A DNA stretch of 64,000 bases, from the NCBI GenBank assembly GCA_030248215.1, contig JASANG010003576.1, positions 62,001 through 126,000 on the forward strand, written 5' to 3'. The position numbers were made by a program, and so were the translations under genes. This DNA comes from Enoplolaimus lenunculus (taxonomy: Eukaryota; Nematoda; Enoplea; Enoplida; Thoracostomopsidae). Positions within the stretch are counted from its first letter, which is position 1. Every line of letters begins with the position of its first letter. The notes beneath the pieces are model-generated. The model was not told the origin of the DNA. It was given only the letters and a program-made list of their open reading frames with translations, and made no database searches. Shown here piece after piece: positions 21,194 to 34,190 of the stretch.

Positions 21194-22117
21194 CTCGTAT
21201 CTAATTTAATGCCGAGAGGAGAGTTTTCGAAATTTGTTTGACTTAGTTCAATGTAAAAAACAATAGTTAATTTATCTTTGGCTGATATCTAACAATTCCA
21301 ATATTACCTATGAAAATCAATAAGTTGACTAGCCGCTGTTTACTTTACAAAGCAAATATATCAACTCTTGTCCACACTGGAATTTTGAAATGCTAAATAT
21401 AACGGCTAATGTTAGTTATAATGTCTTGCCACTATGTGTAAGTCTAAAAGCCGAAGCTTAAATCTAAGTACAAACGTAAGCTAAAGCCAAAGCATAAACA
21501 TATAGGTAATCGTATGCGTAAGCCTTTGGACTCAGAGAGTTATCGGGCAACAAAGTATTCAACAGGTAATGCTTAACATAGATTTAGCTTGTGTTGATAC
21601 AAAAGTAATTTTAATGATAAATTTTTGTTGCATTAAAGAACTCTATGTGAGGAAAATTTTCTCTTCATAAATTTTTGTTGCATTAAAGAACTCTATGTGA
21701 GGAAAATTTTCTCTTGCCTTTTATGTTCTTGCCGCTAATAATACCTGACTATATGGCAGTTAATTTCAAAAAATAAACATTGGTGCAATCATAATTAAAT
21801 CCACATTGGAGTATAACAAATAAAAATTATGTAAAACTCAGTTTGAAGCTCACGTACCCACAGAGCTCGCAGGCATAATTAAATATGACCTAGTGTATGC
21901 TTTTTGCCGCGAATTCAATTCAGTATTCACGGTATAATTTATATATATTATCATACGGCAGAGTGCAGATTATATACCCGATTTCCAGTCAAACGTAAGT
22001 AAATTTGTAGCGAATAATACTGTCAAAATGACGGACAAATTCTAGAAATTAAGTATGCAGATTATTTTCGTCATAAATAGTTTCCTTTTGGATTTTTTGA
22101 TGTGTTCTTTGCGAAAT
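21194..22117. other. Upstream region of the receptor gene, no gene
   Basis: It contains a weak TTAGGC-like stretch (about 21447-21530, with AAGCCTTTGG and GTAAGCTAAAGCC words) and a 52-bp tandem duplication, listed separately. No promoter motif could be assigned. Confidence 0.5.
21617..21717. repeat. Two-copy tandem duplication, about 52 bp
   Basis: ATAAATTTTTGTTGCATTAA through GAGGAAAATTTTCTCTT occurs twice in immediate succession with essentially no differences, indicating a recent local duplication. Confidence 0.9.
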
Positions 22118-22331
22118 TACACTGCAAAAAATGCTGAGTCAAATTGACTCCCTCTGAAATAGGCTCTACGGGACTACACAAACTGAGTCAAAATTCGACT
22201 CCGCCAGAGTCAAACGTGTGATTTAGCGAGTCAAATTTGATTCTAATGGAGTCGAATTTGACTCAGTTTGTGTAGTCCCGTAGAGCCTATTTTGGAGAGA
22301 GTCAATTTGACTCCCCATTTTTTGCAGTGTA
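22118..22331. mobile_element. Palindromic MITE, CACTGCAAAAAATG ends, TA-flanked
   Basis: A 210-bp element (22120-22329) is an almost complete inverted repeat: CACTGCAAAAAATG at the left, CATTTTTTGCAGTG at the right, and AAATAGGCTCTACGGGAC mirrored by GTCCCGTAGAGCCTATTT. TA flanks both sides, suggesting Tc1/mariner-type (including pogo-type) integration. GAGTCAAATT and GACTC words fill the arms. It has no coding capacity. Confidence 0.85.
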
Positions 22332-22734
22332 CGCGTTTCGTTCTCACTTTAAGTTTTATGCTATAATCGGAAACCGAATGCAAGCTTTCAATTACGTATT
22401 TTAGACACGACTTTTAACGTTTCGTTTGTCCTGCTAGTGATAAATAAAATCAATAATGGACAAATTACTCGTGCGTAAAAAATATAGTGGATATTAATAT
22501 CCGAGACAAGGCACCGAAAAGGGAGGACAATTGTTTTACATCCGCGCATATACATAACGGGAATCATCCATAATTACGAGCATATTTGCGCTGTTGAGTT
22601 TTTTTACCTGCGTGATACTGTCTCTAGCAAGTACATTCGCGTCTAAACGAACTAACTTTACCCGGGTATCATCTCATTCTATTCTTGAACATAAAATATT
22701 AAACAATGGTCGAGTTTCTGAAGTCTTATTTTTA

Positions 22735-23098
22735 GTAGTCACCAAGGTACAACCGGAGGTCTGCCTCTGGCTCCGGCTCCGGCAGAAAATCGGCTTCCGG
22801 CTCCGGCTCCGGTAGAATTGTTGCCGGAGGTTCTGCCAAATTCGGTAGTGAAATTTTGCATAATTTTGCAAAATTTATTCGTTTAGCGCGTTTTGTTTTA
22901 GTTTTGTCATAAATTTTCAGTAAAGAATTTCCGAGATTTCGCAAAAAATTAGCATAAAACAACTTAAAAATAACAACGTATGGCAGATATTGGCTAAAAT
23001 TAACTAGTTAACCATCATTTGCTACCTAATTTCGCCTCACCTCCGGCTCCGGCTCCGGCTCCGGCATTTTTCATCTCCGGTTACACCCTGGTAGTCAC
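22735..23098. mobile_element. hAT-type MITE with exact 8-bp target duplication
   Basis: The element spans 22743-23090, reading AAGGTACAACCGGAGG at the left and CCGGTTACACCCTG at the right. GTAGTCAC flanks both sides exactly (22735-22742 and 23091-23098). The arms are runs of GGCTCC/CCGGCT hexamers. This copy and the one at 52964 give the best evidence for the hAT assignment. Confidence 0.9.
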
Positions 23099-23552
23099 AT
23101 AAGTAGTTAATATTATGCATAAGCACGACTTTTTGATCAGAAGCAAATAAATGCGGATTTTGATTCATTATTATAACAAAAAAGCATTAGTTTTGCTCAA
23201 TGTTAGAAGATAACAGGAACCTGCTATCTCGTTAGACCAAAGATAGTAAGACAGAACGGTTAATCCGTGGTACACAAGAATTGGTCTGTGACTTAAGTAT
23301 TTTTACTTGACTTATGTGTTATTTTAGAAACGTTAAATTAGTTAAGCGAATGCATAGCAAATACTTAAGTTTAAGTTGTTCTTGTAGGGGTGTTCGGAAA
23401 CCCAGCCATTTCCTATTTATTTTATAATTGTGTTTCAATAATTAAAGCGAAAATATCACACAGAAGGTAAACAAATATGTGGATCTGAAAAACAGTGAAA
23501 CAAACCATTTTCAAGTAATTGGGATTTGGTTTGACAAGTATTTATTTATTGC

Positions 23553-23823
23553 TTAACCCTTTCTCACATGAATATTTTCTATTTTCCGTGAGACCTGCAT
23601 TTATGCTAGGATTCGAACTCCAGTGACTGGAGTGGGAGGCGTATACCATCACCACTCAGCTATAGGAGCTTGACGCTCGAGCCCGAGGGGGCTCTCACGT
23701 CTTGTGGTGATTTAGTACTATGTATACGTGTTGCAATTGTTAAACACGGTGCGGTATATACTATTTAACGTATATACACTGCGCTCAGTTGCCTACAGGC
23801 AACTCAATGTGAGAAGGGGTTAA
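23553..23823 (-). mobile_element. TTAA-flanked piggyBac-like MITE carrying a tRNA-like segment
   Basis: TTAA at 23553-23556 and 23820-23823 bracket 263 bp that start CCCTTTCTCACATGAA and end CAATGTGAGAAGGGG. TTAA targets and CCC-type ends are piggyBac traits. Inside, on the minus strand, are AGCTGAGTGGTGATGG (A-box-like) and AGTTCGAATCCTAGC (B-box-like), as in a tRNA gene. Copies on the other strand lie at 38859 and 39154. Confidence 0.75.
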
Positions 23824-25015
23824 TCCTTTATGCAATAAATGAACCGGCAAAAAATTAATGTAGTTGATTAAAATGAACAAATATAACTCACTGGAACAAT
23901 TACAGCGAAAACCCGCTATCTTTATATTCGAACTTTCAATCCTAATCCAGGTGGCGCATTTCTCAAACTCTTATATTAAACAATCAGGCCCAAAGCCAGC
24001 ACAACATGTTATAGCGGAATCTCAACTAGGGTATACGTGGATTTAGTAATATTTGCAAGCGAAAAATTTTTTTTTGCAGAAATAAATTCAAATTATTCTC
24101 TAGAGAGGCTGATGTTGATGGCGTTTCTTTGACTACGGACCCGTTTCTTAAACAGTTTTAAACAATGCAGTCTGCCAGTAAACTATACCGCAAAAGTGTG
24201 CTTGTCTTCGGAAACCGCTCTGCGGTATGTACACATGGTTGGATACGCAGGAATTAGAAAAGGATTAACGTTTCATAAAAAATATAAAGACGGAGTTACT
24301 GTGTCATCAACATAAAAATACTAAAAACCCTTGGACAAATTTCCAATCAAAAGTGGTTTGACCCGTAATACCCCTTGCTACGCCCTAGTATGTCTGAGCC
24401 TCGCGTTGTCTTAGTTTTAGGCAAACACAGCAGTAGTTGGCATTCTGTGTGTCTCACACGGTATAGCTCGGTCCGTAGGCACTGGAGACCGGGGGGCAGC
24501 CCTACTGGAAACTTTTTGACCCGATACAAATTTTCAATCCCGCTTGTATATATGTTTTTAAAAATCAACTGTGTGCCGTCATAACATTGTTTTGACCCCC
24601 GTAAAAAATTGTGCTGGTTACGGGTTTGAATAAAGCACGACACTAGCTCAAAATGAACCTGAGAAACGAACCGAACATAACTAAAGATAACTGTGGCGTG
24701 ATGAAGCACAAAAACTACAACCATTTTCGCAAAAACGATTATTTGCATTGCAAACGTGAGCCTGTATTTAATTATTTAAAAATATAAAAAAAGAACTCTA
24801 ATTTCTATTCGTGTCTCATATCAAATGTGCTTTGTGGCCGGCTGAACGAGTCACACTTGAGTGTGTTGTTGCTTTACAGTAAAATAACACATTGTGGCTT
24901 GGTTACACTTCTGTCAGACGCCGTTGGTCACTGTATAGTCTGTTTTTTCGGTTTTGGGCCTATATAAACGCCAGGAGCGGAACGTTTTTTGTGGGACTGG
25001 AATAGAGCAGGCTTA
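23824..25015. other. Intergenic, nothing recognised
   Basis: Unique-looking AT-rich DNA. A minus-strand frame of 133 codons at 24347-24748 has no recognisable motif and no convincing splice sites. Confidence 0.4.
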
Positions 25016-25024
25016 ACCTTTAGA

Positions 25025-25132
25025 CTAATTGTTTTTTAGGTTTAGGTTTAGGTATAAGCTCATTCTTAGAATTAGGCTTAGGCTTCGGCTTAGGCGTAGG
25101 CCTAGGCTAAGGCTTAAGCTTAGGCTTATACT
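25025..25132 (+). repeat. Degenerate TTAGGC telomere-like block
   Basis: TTTAGGTTTAGGTATAAGC and then TTAGGCTTAGGCTTCGGC, CTTAGGCGTAGGCC and CTTAAGCTTAGGCTTA occur in order. This is the best preserved TTAGGC-type block in the window. Confidence 0.75.
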
Positions 25133-27729
25133 ACTGTCCGGCCTTGTTCTTTACATTGGCCGGCGTTGAAACCATTTTTACTAACAATGCTTTGAGACAA
25201 CTTAGAAGAGAACGCAAATGAGTATGATTTGCGTTACAGAGGTCCCTGAGCGTCCTGCAAAAAAGTAAAACCGGCCAAACTCTAAAAACGTACACCAAAG
25301 GTGACGCCAGGCGTTTGGGTTTGAAATATATCAAACAACATGATGAAATACGGTACCAGAGGTACCAGTAAGCGTTTCTGAAATGAACAAAACGAAAAAG
25401 TCGTAGAAACTGTGAAAATAGCATCAAAGCATGATATGGATTATTTAATTCATGTCCGAAAGGCATTAGAGGAAACCTCATTTTGTGTGTTTAGTAAGAG
25501 GCGTTATGAACTGAAATAAACATCAATAAAACGTAAAAAATTTTCACCAAAATTTTTATACAGACATAATTATTTACAAACCCTCGAAAGCACGTCGAAC
25601 ACGAAGCTAAACGCAATTTTAGTAAATATTCAAAAGGCTAGCAAAGATAGCGTTTTCGGTTTATTTCTTCTGTTATGTAACCTGTTTATGCTGGAACACC
25701 TTTCTTATTAGGGTTTTTATTAGAATTACACGGTTCCAATGCAAACCACTACGTACGTAAAAACATTATATGAACGAGGCCGTAGCAATTTTTCATCAAA
25801 TGCATCAGATTTCGCTTTTTACACAATCACCAAAATTTTTTGTTAAATTTTGTAGGATGCCTTTATGTTGATTAAGTCAATCCGAGTTTTGCCTTTAGTA
25901 TAACGAGAGGTACTCCAAAGAAGTAGCTGATGCTGACGTCAACCAGCACTTTAAATGCAAAAATAGATTGTAGTTTTACGGACGACGAGGGAAATTATTT
26001 TACTTTTTTAAAAGAATGTAAAAACTTAAATACAAGTGCTTAAAAATCTAAATAATTTTTGGTACAAAAAGTGTAAACAGGAGTGATTAGTGCCGCGAAT
26101 AGCTGAATTGTATTAACCATTAGCTTGGATACGCGTACTCTCAATATTAATGGCATAAAACAGCTACTACGGTCAAAGCAAAAATGTACAAAACCAGATA
26201 AAAATTGTAATTGATTAAAGAATAACTCATTTATTGTTTTTCTTTTTCTTTTCTTTATATAAAAGGGCGAACTGTGGGGAGTATATATGTAGGTTGGATA
26301 TACCTTCCTTTGAAAATACAATTTGAAGTCTGAAAAATTATAAGTTGTTCCGATTTCGATTTCATTACCGACTCTAAGCGAAAAAACTAGCATTAGTAAA
26401 CTCAGCTTTGCATGCTACGTCAAATAACATAAAACTGCTGAAAAATTTTCTCATATTGAAGTTTTCGCTCAAGTAAAGACAATTTAGTACCACAAAATTC
26501 GTTTCAAAACATTTCAAAGAGTTGAAATGCATAACACGTGACCATTTAGGTAAACGTTGCTTTTGCATATTACCAGGAAAACCCCATATGCAAATGCATA
26601 AATCCGTCTTTAGATTCATAAAAATCTCATAAAAAATGTATGACTACGAATCATACGCATTTTACATCGAAACAATTAAATTCAACGATTGTTAGCAAAT
26701 CCACGTTAAATTATTAGCGTCTTTTATTTGCCGGGTACATTGTATTTGGGGGGAAGGGTACAGGTTTGCTATATATTTAAATTCGAATAGAAACCCAAAT
26801 ACAATATAATAACATAACACTTTTTGCCTCAAGATTTGGGGTCACCGCTAACGCAGTTAATGTTATATAAAATTACACACTGAAAGCCAGTGAGTAGGTA
26901 TTGCAAAAAGACAGGCCATTATTATTTAATGTACTTATCTTTGTTCGCGGATATTCGTCGAGAAGCAACAAGGCTGAAAGCAAATACGACAACGATTGCT
27001 TAGTTTCCGATCATAACCTTAACACTAATTTGCAAGTCGCTTATAGCAAAAGACACATACGATATATTAACATTGCAGTATGCGAAGCCGGGACACTATA
27101 AAAAGTTATCGGCGACTAGAAAGAGTTACGAAGAATTACGTTGAAAATAAAACTTAATACAACGGCGTTCGGCAACAAAGCTGCTGGACTAATTAAATAT
27201 TAAAACGCATTCTTTTTGTCGCTTATAAATACAGAAAACTGGCACACAGAGCATGAGATATTTATTGTTGTCAGAGACATAAATAATAGGGTTCCTTTAC
27301 CGTGTTCCGACAAGACAGCGTTTATACAGCCAACCTGGCCATTTTGTAAAATGACGCAAAAGGATGCGAATGGCAAACAGTGGCGGACCCATAAATAGAT
27401 GCTGGAGGAAGCCGTGCATTATATATAGCAGCGAAAAAATTCGCGGGCGAAAAGAATGAAATACCAAACATTTTTAGTACTAAAACTTAATACAAAATTT
27501 CGGTTTTGACCGCAATAGGGGTGCTTAGGCCTGGGTGCCTCCGTTGGATCTGCCATTGGATTCAAATTCAAGAGCTACATATTGAGTTGACATCTTTTTG
27601 GTTTAGGACAGACGCAGTAGCAAAAAGTTTCAGTTTTCGGCACTCGTGTAATATATATTTAATAATAACATTCAGGTTATCTTAGAAGTTTTAGCAATAC
27701 ATGGGAAAATTAAGAAATGCATTAAACAA
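25133..27729. other. Gene-less stretch
   Basis: No gene, RNA or element could be supported. Open frames of 60-117 codons occur on both strands but have AT-driven composition and no motifs. Confidence 0.4.
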
Positions 27730-28015
27730 CAGGGTACAACAATGGTCTGTCTCCGGCTTCGTCAGAATATCGACAGCCGGTTTCGGCCCCAGTTTTTGCC
27801 GGAAGTTCTGGCGAGTCAGATAGTCAATTTTTTTGCGTTATTTATAAAATTAATGCCTTGAATATGTATGTTTCTTGCTTGTTGGCAGTTCAGGAAGCGT
27901 TACTTAAGCAAGATTTCTGAAAAGCAAGCATAAAAACAAGAAACAATTTTGGAGCAACTCCGGTTCCACTATCGGCAAAACTTGCTAACCTCTGGCTAAG
28001 AAATTTTTCACTTTT
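27730..28015. repeat. Eroded hAT-type MITE
   Basis: It starts CAGGGTACAACAATGG with CTCCGGCTTCG and TTTTTGCCGGAAGTTC in the left arm. The right arm keeps CTCCGGTTCCACTATCGGC but lacks a clean CCCTG end. Confidence 0.55.
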
Positions 28016-28158
28016 GTTATAAATTGCTCACCGTTCATGGAGCCACGTATACGGAGGGCGGGGGCGTTACTACATGCGAAAAAATTAATTGACACCATTA
28101 AACAATTCTATGTTAGAAAAACATTTCGATCTATCTATAAATCATCCTGCCATCTCCA

Positions 28159-28360
28159 TACACTGCAAAAATGGTGAATAAAATTGACTCTCTCCGAAAT
28201 AGGCTTTTTTGACTACACAAACTGAGTCAAAATTCGACTCCGCCTGAGTCAAATTCGACTCAATTTGACTCTGGCAAAGTAGAATTTTGACTCAGTTTGT
28301 GTAGTCAGGAAAAGCCTATTTAGGAGCGAGTCAATTTGACTCACCATTTTTTGCAGTGTA
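28159..28360. mobile_element. Palindromic MITE, CACTG ends, TA-flanked
   Basis: The element at 28161-28358 starts CACTGCAAAAATGG and ends TTTTTTGCAGTG, with TA on each side. Its arms mirror each other through GAGTCAAAATTCGAC and CTCAGTTTGTGTAGTC. Confidence 0.85.
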
Positions 28361-28863
28361 GCAATAATTGTTAGCTGCGGGCCTGTATAGCCAGCTTACC
28401 AATACAAAATAAATCAAAATTGCTGTTCAAGTTGCGAACATATCAAACAAAGTCTTCAAAGTAGATATATTATTTTTAAGCCTCACTCATATGTCAACAC
28501 GGTTTCGGCCCTAATGCAGAAAAAAACACTAATAAATAACGAGGATAAAGCGTAAAAAACGACACCGTTGAAAAAGAACGACAAGCTTATATACAATTTT
28601 GACAGCATCGTTTTATCACATTGTGATGGCTGAAAAATGTCACAATATTAACTGTGCTGTCGTATATTTGCAACGGCACTGAAAGCGTAACAACGCAGAT
28701 CTGTGGGAATTTGATTTAACTTTGTCCCTTTACTGACAGCTTCTAGTGTGGGAGTTTCATTAAAACCGGTTAAAATTAGTTTTCAACATAAAACTGACCC
28801 GCACAATCTCAGCTTTAATTGGTTAATATTTTTAGTTCACTTAAACCTGAAAAATTAAATGCT

Positions 28864-29075
28864 TACACTGCAAAAAATGGTTAGTCAATTTGACTATCTC
28901 CGAAATAGGCTCTACGAGGCTACACGAACTGTGTCAAATTCGACTCCAACATAGTCAAAAATGCTACACAGTGAGTCAAATTTGTCTATGGCGATGTCGA
29001 ATTTGACTCAGTTTGTGTAGTCCCGTAGAGCCTATTTCGAAAATAGTCAATTCGACTCACCATTTTTTCATTGTA
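28864..29075. mobile_element. Palindromic MITE, CACTG ends, TA-flanked
   Basis: The element at 28866-29073 starts CACTGCAAAAAATGG; its right end is eroded to TTTTTTCATTG. TA lies on both sides. It shares GAAATAGGCTCTACG and CGTAGAGCCTATTTC with the 22120 copy more closely than with the 28161 copy. Confidence 0.8.
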
Positions 29076-29197
29076 CCCTGAAGTGAAACTTGTGCCTTTA
29101 AAATAATTTAACAAAAAACTAAACTACTGAAAAATCCATATTCACAAATATGAATCGAAAGTCACAAATAATTAACATTGATGTTCTAACTAAAATG

Positions 29198-29295
29198 TGC
29201 CATTCAGTGAATCAAATTTTACTCCGGCTCAGTCGAATTTTGACTTAATTTGTGTAATCTCGAAAAACCTATTTCGGAAAGAGTCAATTCTTCGA
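29198..29295. repeat. Half palindromic MITE
   Basis: GTGCCATTCAGTGAATCAAA, CTCAGTCGAATTTTGAC and ACCTATTTCGGAAAGAGTC match the right arm of the neighbouring copies. The end beyond the GTCAA word is missing. Confidence 0.5.
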
Positions 29296-32200
29296 ATTTA
29301 TATTGACATGATGCTTCATTCTTTAAACCATTTGTTCAATCGTGTAAAACCTGCAACCAGAAATTTTTGCTCGCGGATAGAGCAAGCGTATTTATAAGGA
29401 AATATAAAAATATTGTCTTAACATAGAACTGTTTCGGCGCTAAAAAATGTTTAGGCTGGTATGGTGAAGAATTCTGTACAGAGTTAGCGTTTCCTCTCAT
29501 TTTCCAAGCGGTTCTGAATAAGATAACTGTTTCTTGGCGTTTTTGGCACCGGTTACCATTAACTCTTTACAGCCAGGTTAAATAAAATTAAAATAGTTTT
29601 TGAAATAAAAATACAAAGATTGCCGGGAACTTTTTAAAAACCTTTAAAACAACAAATGTTCAAGGACGAATTGTGAATTTACGTAAATGTATTTTGCCGA
29701 TGAACAAGTATTATATGAGATTAATTCCCCTAAAGGTTGTAATAATAGTTTGTATTTTTATATTGATTGCGAGCCCAAGGGCTGTATTGATATTAAAAAT
29801 TTTAATTTTGCCAAAACAGCCAGTTTTTGGGAAATAAAACTTTCAACTGGATAAAAAAGTCGTGGCTTGCTATAATTAATATTAGCATATAGAAATCTAC
29901 TCCAACTTAGCTAACGTAAATATCAATTACAAATTAAAGTGGATGTAAGATTATTAATGCCCACATCAAAAACCATGCGTTTTAACAGATCAAAGTTTCC
30001 AGAAATTCTCAAACTGTAAAAGTTTAAAAAATTTACAGCATAATGAAAGCTGAAAAAAATGACGAGTCAAACATGTCTTATGTATCCGTTAAATTGGTGT
30101 GTACTGTCAAAATATACGTTAGTTGAAAACAACTTGCAACGGATAAACTGCTGCACCCCTGTTGATTTGATACGTTGCAAGAAGCGCTCAGACGTGAAGA
30201 AAAGAGCTCGAATACCATAGTTGTGGTTTTGCGCACTACTGGGCAGCTTGCTGCCCTATTCGATCATTCACTGGCTGATACCTATCAGAAGTAATCGCCG
30301 ACACCAACATCTATGAACGAACTTTGAACATCCCTTTCGTTCGCTAATCCGAACTATTTCATTGTTCTATTGCCGCGTACTCTTAAACGACTAGGACTGC
30401 GGTTAGATAAAAAACCTCTCGAAACAATAGATTAAAATATTGCTCGAGTGCATTTAAAACTCACTATCTAACTAACTACGTTTTTGAATTTAGACAATAT
30501 TCCGCACCGCAGCTATATTTTTACAAAGTGCTTTCTGCAGTTAAATATACCAATATTCATGGTCGCTGCCAAAATATTACATCGGGGCGTTTGCAATTGA
30601 AGTGCTCAGCAGATTGTTGCCAAGGGTGGTAATATGCTGACCGTAAAACGGCACACGTATGCTCATATTTTTAGCTTTCTGGGGTGGGTATCTCGCGTGG
30701 TATATAAACTAATTTCGTGGGAGCGGTAGGGGTAATGATATGCTGATAGTAATAACGGTTCACATGTAACTTTTCTCATGCCAATGATTAAATGTGAAAT
30801 AATTTGAACGGCTGACAAAAGTTTCCTCAGCTTTGGACCAATAGGAGGCCCCTCCGCTTTCAATCTTATTACATTCCTCGATAATTGTGCGGCTTTGTAA
30901 TTCCTTTGAGTACCATTTTACCCGCTCTGAAAACCGACATCGAATATTAAATTGGTCTAGGAAACGCAGGGAGTGTAGCTGAATCCCATTTACACTATCT
31001 TTTGGGGCTCATGACGTATCCAAAATTTTGCATACGCCTGTTAAATGTGTATAAACCGTAATTAAAAAATAACTATTCAAACAAATCCAGTACGTTTGAA
31101 TTTGAATAACTGTCTGTTAGTAACCTGCGTCCTGTCATTAGCTGCAGATGAAACGACTTACGGAACAAATAAATTTCACATACCATGTCCATTGTGCGTT
31201 GTCAGGGTTTCAAAAAGGGGTTGCTACGTTCAGGGCTGGAACAGCCACCCCCATATATATACCCCATTTGGTACCCACTCCAAGAAATGCCCCAACCCTA
31301 ACCGGCTGAAACAAAAGCCATTGAAGTTTTAAAATGCGTTTGGTTTTTTGGTCGTTTCGTTTGCGAGTTAGGGTGGCCCTTCCCCGGAGTTTGGGGGGAA
31401 CCCCCACCCCTGTTTGCTCCGGTACTGTACGTTCTACAACAATTTCGAAAGGGTTGGGGTGTCAGAATCTGAAAGCCTCTATTCAAAAATCTCTAACGGG
31501 CCAGTTGACTCTTGAAACCTTAATAACTACGCTGTTGTTCTACGTAATACAATGGAAGCCCTCTATAGCGCTTAGGCTCGTTTGGGTGTCGGTATGCACG
31601 GTCTGCTAAAAGTCTTATGTGGTAAGGTTGGCAATTTTCGACCAGAATGCGTTTCAACTAAGTATTCTTTTGCATTGCTTAAATCTACTGTATCACCAAA
31701 ACGAATATGACGCCAAAATTAACCCTATCGAGTACGTATGACATTTATTAAGATAATTGCAGACACAAGGAACCAAAAATGCTTTTTTAAACCGCATTTT
31801 ACGCAGCCGCAGGGGCATATAAAACTAGGGATGGAGGCATATAAAACGAGGGAATAAGGTCCTACACATCTTTTTTCGGAACATAGTGGAATGCTAAGAA
31901 AAAAGTAGTTTCAGCCTGATTTACCATCTGCATCCTAAACCCCAAAAAATCTTCTCGCTCGCTCTGATCGCTAGCAAGAACCTTTTTTTGCCTGAGGCTA
32001 TATTCTCGAAAAACAAACCCTTCACTGTCTTCGTGTGCGGCTGTGGCTAAAAAATGAACAATTCGGTATATAAATACTACATTCCAGCTAAAAATGTAAT
32101 TGAATTTAATAACAGAAAATGATACTAGATGGTTTGGGTCGTGCTAGTCTCACGCCACCTAGAAGAAGTTTCTTTATAATTAAAATTTCTTAGACGGTCC

Positions 32201-32940
32201 AACTATTCATACATAAACGGTGCAACATTTCAGAAACCGACTACTGTTCAGCTATGACACCTGGAACGCCTATTCGTACTTACAGCAACAAGGGTGGCAA
32301 AATAGGATCAGCTCCCTCCAGAAAAATTGTGCAAACTTTGTTTTAAACCCTAATACTATGTATTAGTTTTGGACTGGTGTGAACATATGGTTTGAACGAT
32401 GTCTTCCTTTGAATACGAAGCAAACAAAATTTTTATGCATGAACAGCGAAAAACATTGCGAGCGACGCCAGCGAGAAGCTAGACGCACTTCAAATACTAA
32501 ACATAAAATGTCGCAAAAATTGTTTATGGCAGAAAAAGAGTTGGGGTAAAATTATTGGGTACGGCGATTAAGCCCTTTAGCCCCCCAATAATTACCAAAC
32601 TGACTTCAGACAAATATAAATTTACATAGGCTGGTCAGATATTAACGTGAAATTTAAAAAATTCTTACTATATAGCTTTATGTGCGGCTCCTCTACACGG
32701 TCTCCACATTTAAGCTTAAGCGTGGCTTAGACATGCTCTAGGCTTAGAAAACATTACTGGATATCTTTGAAAAATATTGTTCCATTTCGACGCTATTCAG
32801 TAGAGCCATGGCTACTTGCTACTAGCACATTGGTCAGAACACTAGATACAAGAGCCGTTTCATAATTGAGCCTAATTTCCGTTTTAGATTCCCAGCAACT
32901 TGAAGCCTTACAATTGAAAAATTCTACGAATGCATAGTCG
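29296..32940. other. Gene-less stretch with one GC-richer patch
   Basis: No gene could be supported. 31190-31480 is richer in G and C runs (GGGGGGAACCCCCACCCC) and opens short frames on both strands. A weak TTAGGC-like run lies near 32700-32745. A 42-codon open run at 30166-30294 is discussed in the findings. Confidence 0.4.
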
Positions 32941-32947
32941 TAAACCA

Positions 32948-33015
32948 AGTATATATACATATATAAATATATATTATATATTATATATAAATATATATGT
33001 AAGTATATATATTAT
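32948..33015. repeat. AT dinucleotide-rich, self-complementary tract
   Basis: Long alternating TATATA words around TATATTATATATTATATA form an almost perfect palindrome able to fold on itself. Confidence 0.8.
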
Positions 33016-34190
33016 CCGAACGTTTTAAAATTACCTGGGGCATTCTAAAAAGGGGCATTATAAAATGTGACACAGGCCCAAAACCATACAGTTCATGGCC
33101 ACTCTGTTTTTGGGTTTGGTTTCAGCAATTCTAATTGACATTTGATACTCACAGAGATATAAAAGCTCCTGTGTCCCTATTTAAGTATAGCTGCCATTAT
33201 GTATTTTGTTTGAATTTATGCTACTATAACAAAATTTATGCTAATTCGACAAACATTCCTATTTTTAGTTCATAAAAAATTGTTCAGTTTCTGCCAAAGT
33301 TTAGACTAGCGCATCTGAAAATTTCAAGTTGAACCTAATGTGATTTTATAGTACTTATAAGGTAGGCAAATATTTTTTACAATTTATACTTTCACGGCAA
33401 CAGTATAGACCATAAGCTCAATATGACTACAGCATCGTGTCATGCAAGTTTAAATACATTGTTTTTAGTTAAAATGAGACGCGTACAGTAAACAATAGAA
33501 ATATATAGCCCGTAATCTTTCGAAAACCTTATCTCACAACACTTTCACAACGCCTGAAGCGCGATCGTGACGCTTTTGTTACCAGACCCAGACATTTTTT
33601 CTCAAAATTCAAGCAACCATAAAATTTAAATTTAGACGGTAGAAAAATGCTTTTCACGTAAGGGTTCTGCACGTAAAACAGTTAAAAGTAAGCAGCAAAA
33701 AATAGTACTGCGTTTACATATAAAAATATGTGTTTGAATTAAAAAAACACTAAGCAGCAGCAAAAACAACAAAACTAAACGTGTGGACCTTAGTGTCTAT
33801 ATTTTCTTCAATGCTCTTCGCGCCGTGATCCCTGAAATGTCAAATTGGCGTAAATATAAGAAATGTCGGCCAGTCGCCAAGTTGGCGACTAAAATTTCCG
33901 GGTGATTTGTTTATGTTTTAAAAAGCAAAGTAAACGTAACACCTAAAAATATATGGTTATACGCCAATTCGTGTGTAACTAAAACAAAAGTAAAACTCCT
34001 GGTGGTCCCAACGCAATTTAAGATTATCGTACCACAACTGGAAAACAAAACAAATCTACCAAATTTTGCGTTAAGCTGTGAATTCTCCGCAGAATGTTGT
34101 TATGGAAAAACTGCTATATTTATAACAGAAAGGAAACGAATTAGCGTAAAGGGTATAAACTAATCAGTGAGGGTCCTCGTTGAGCTAATA

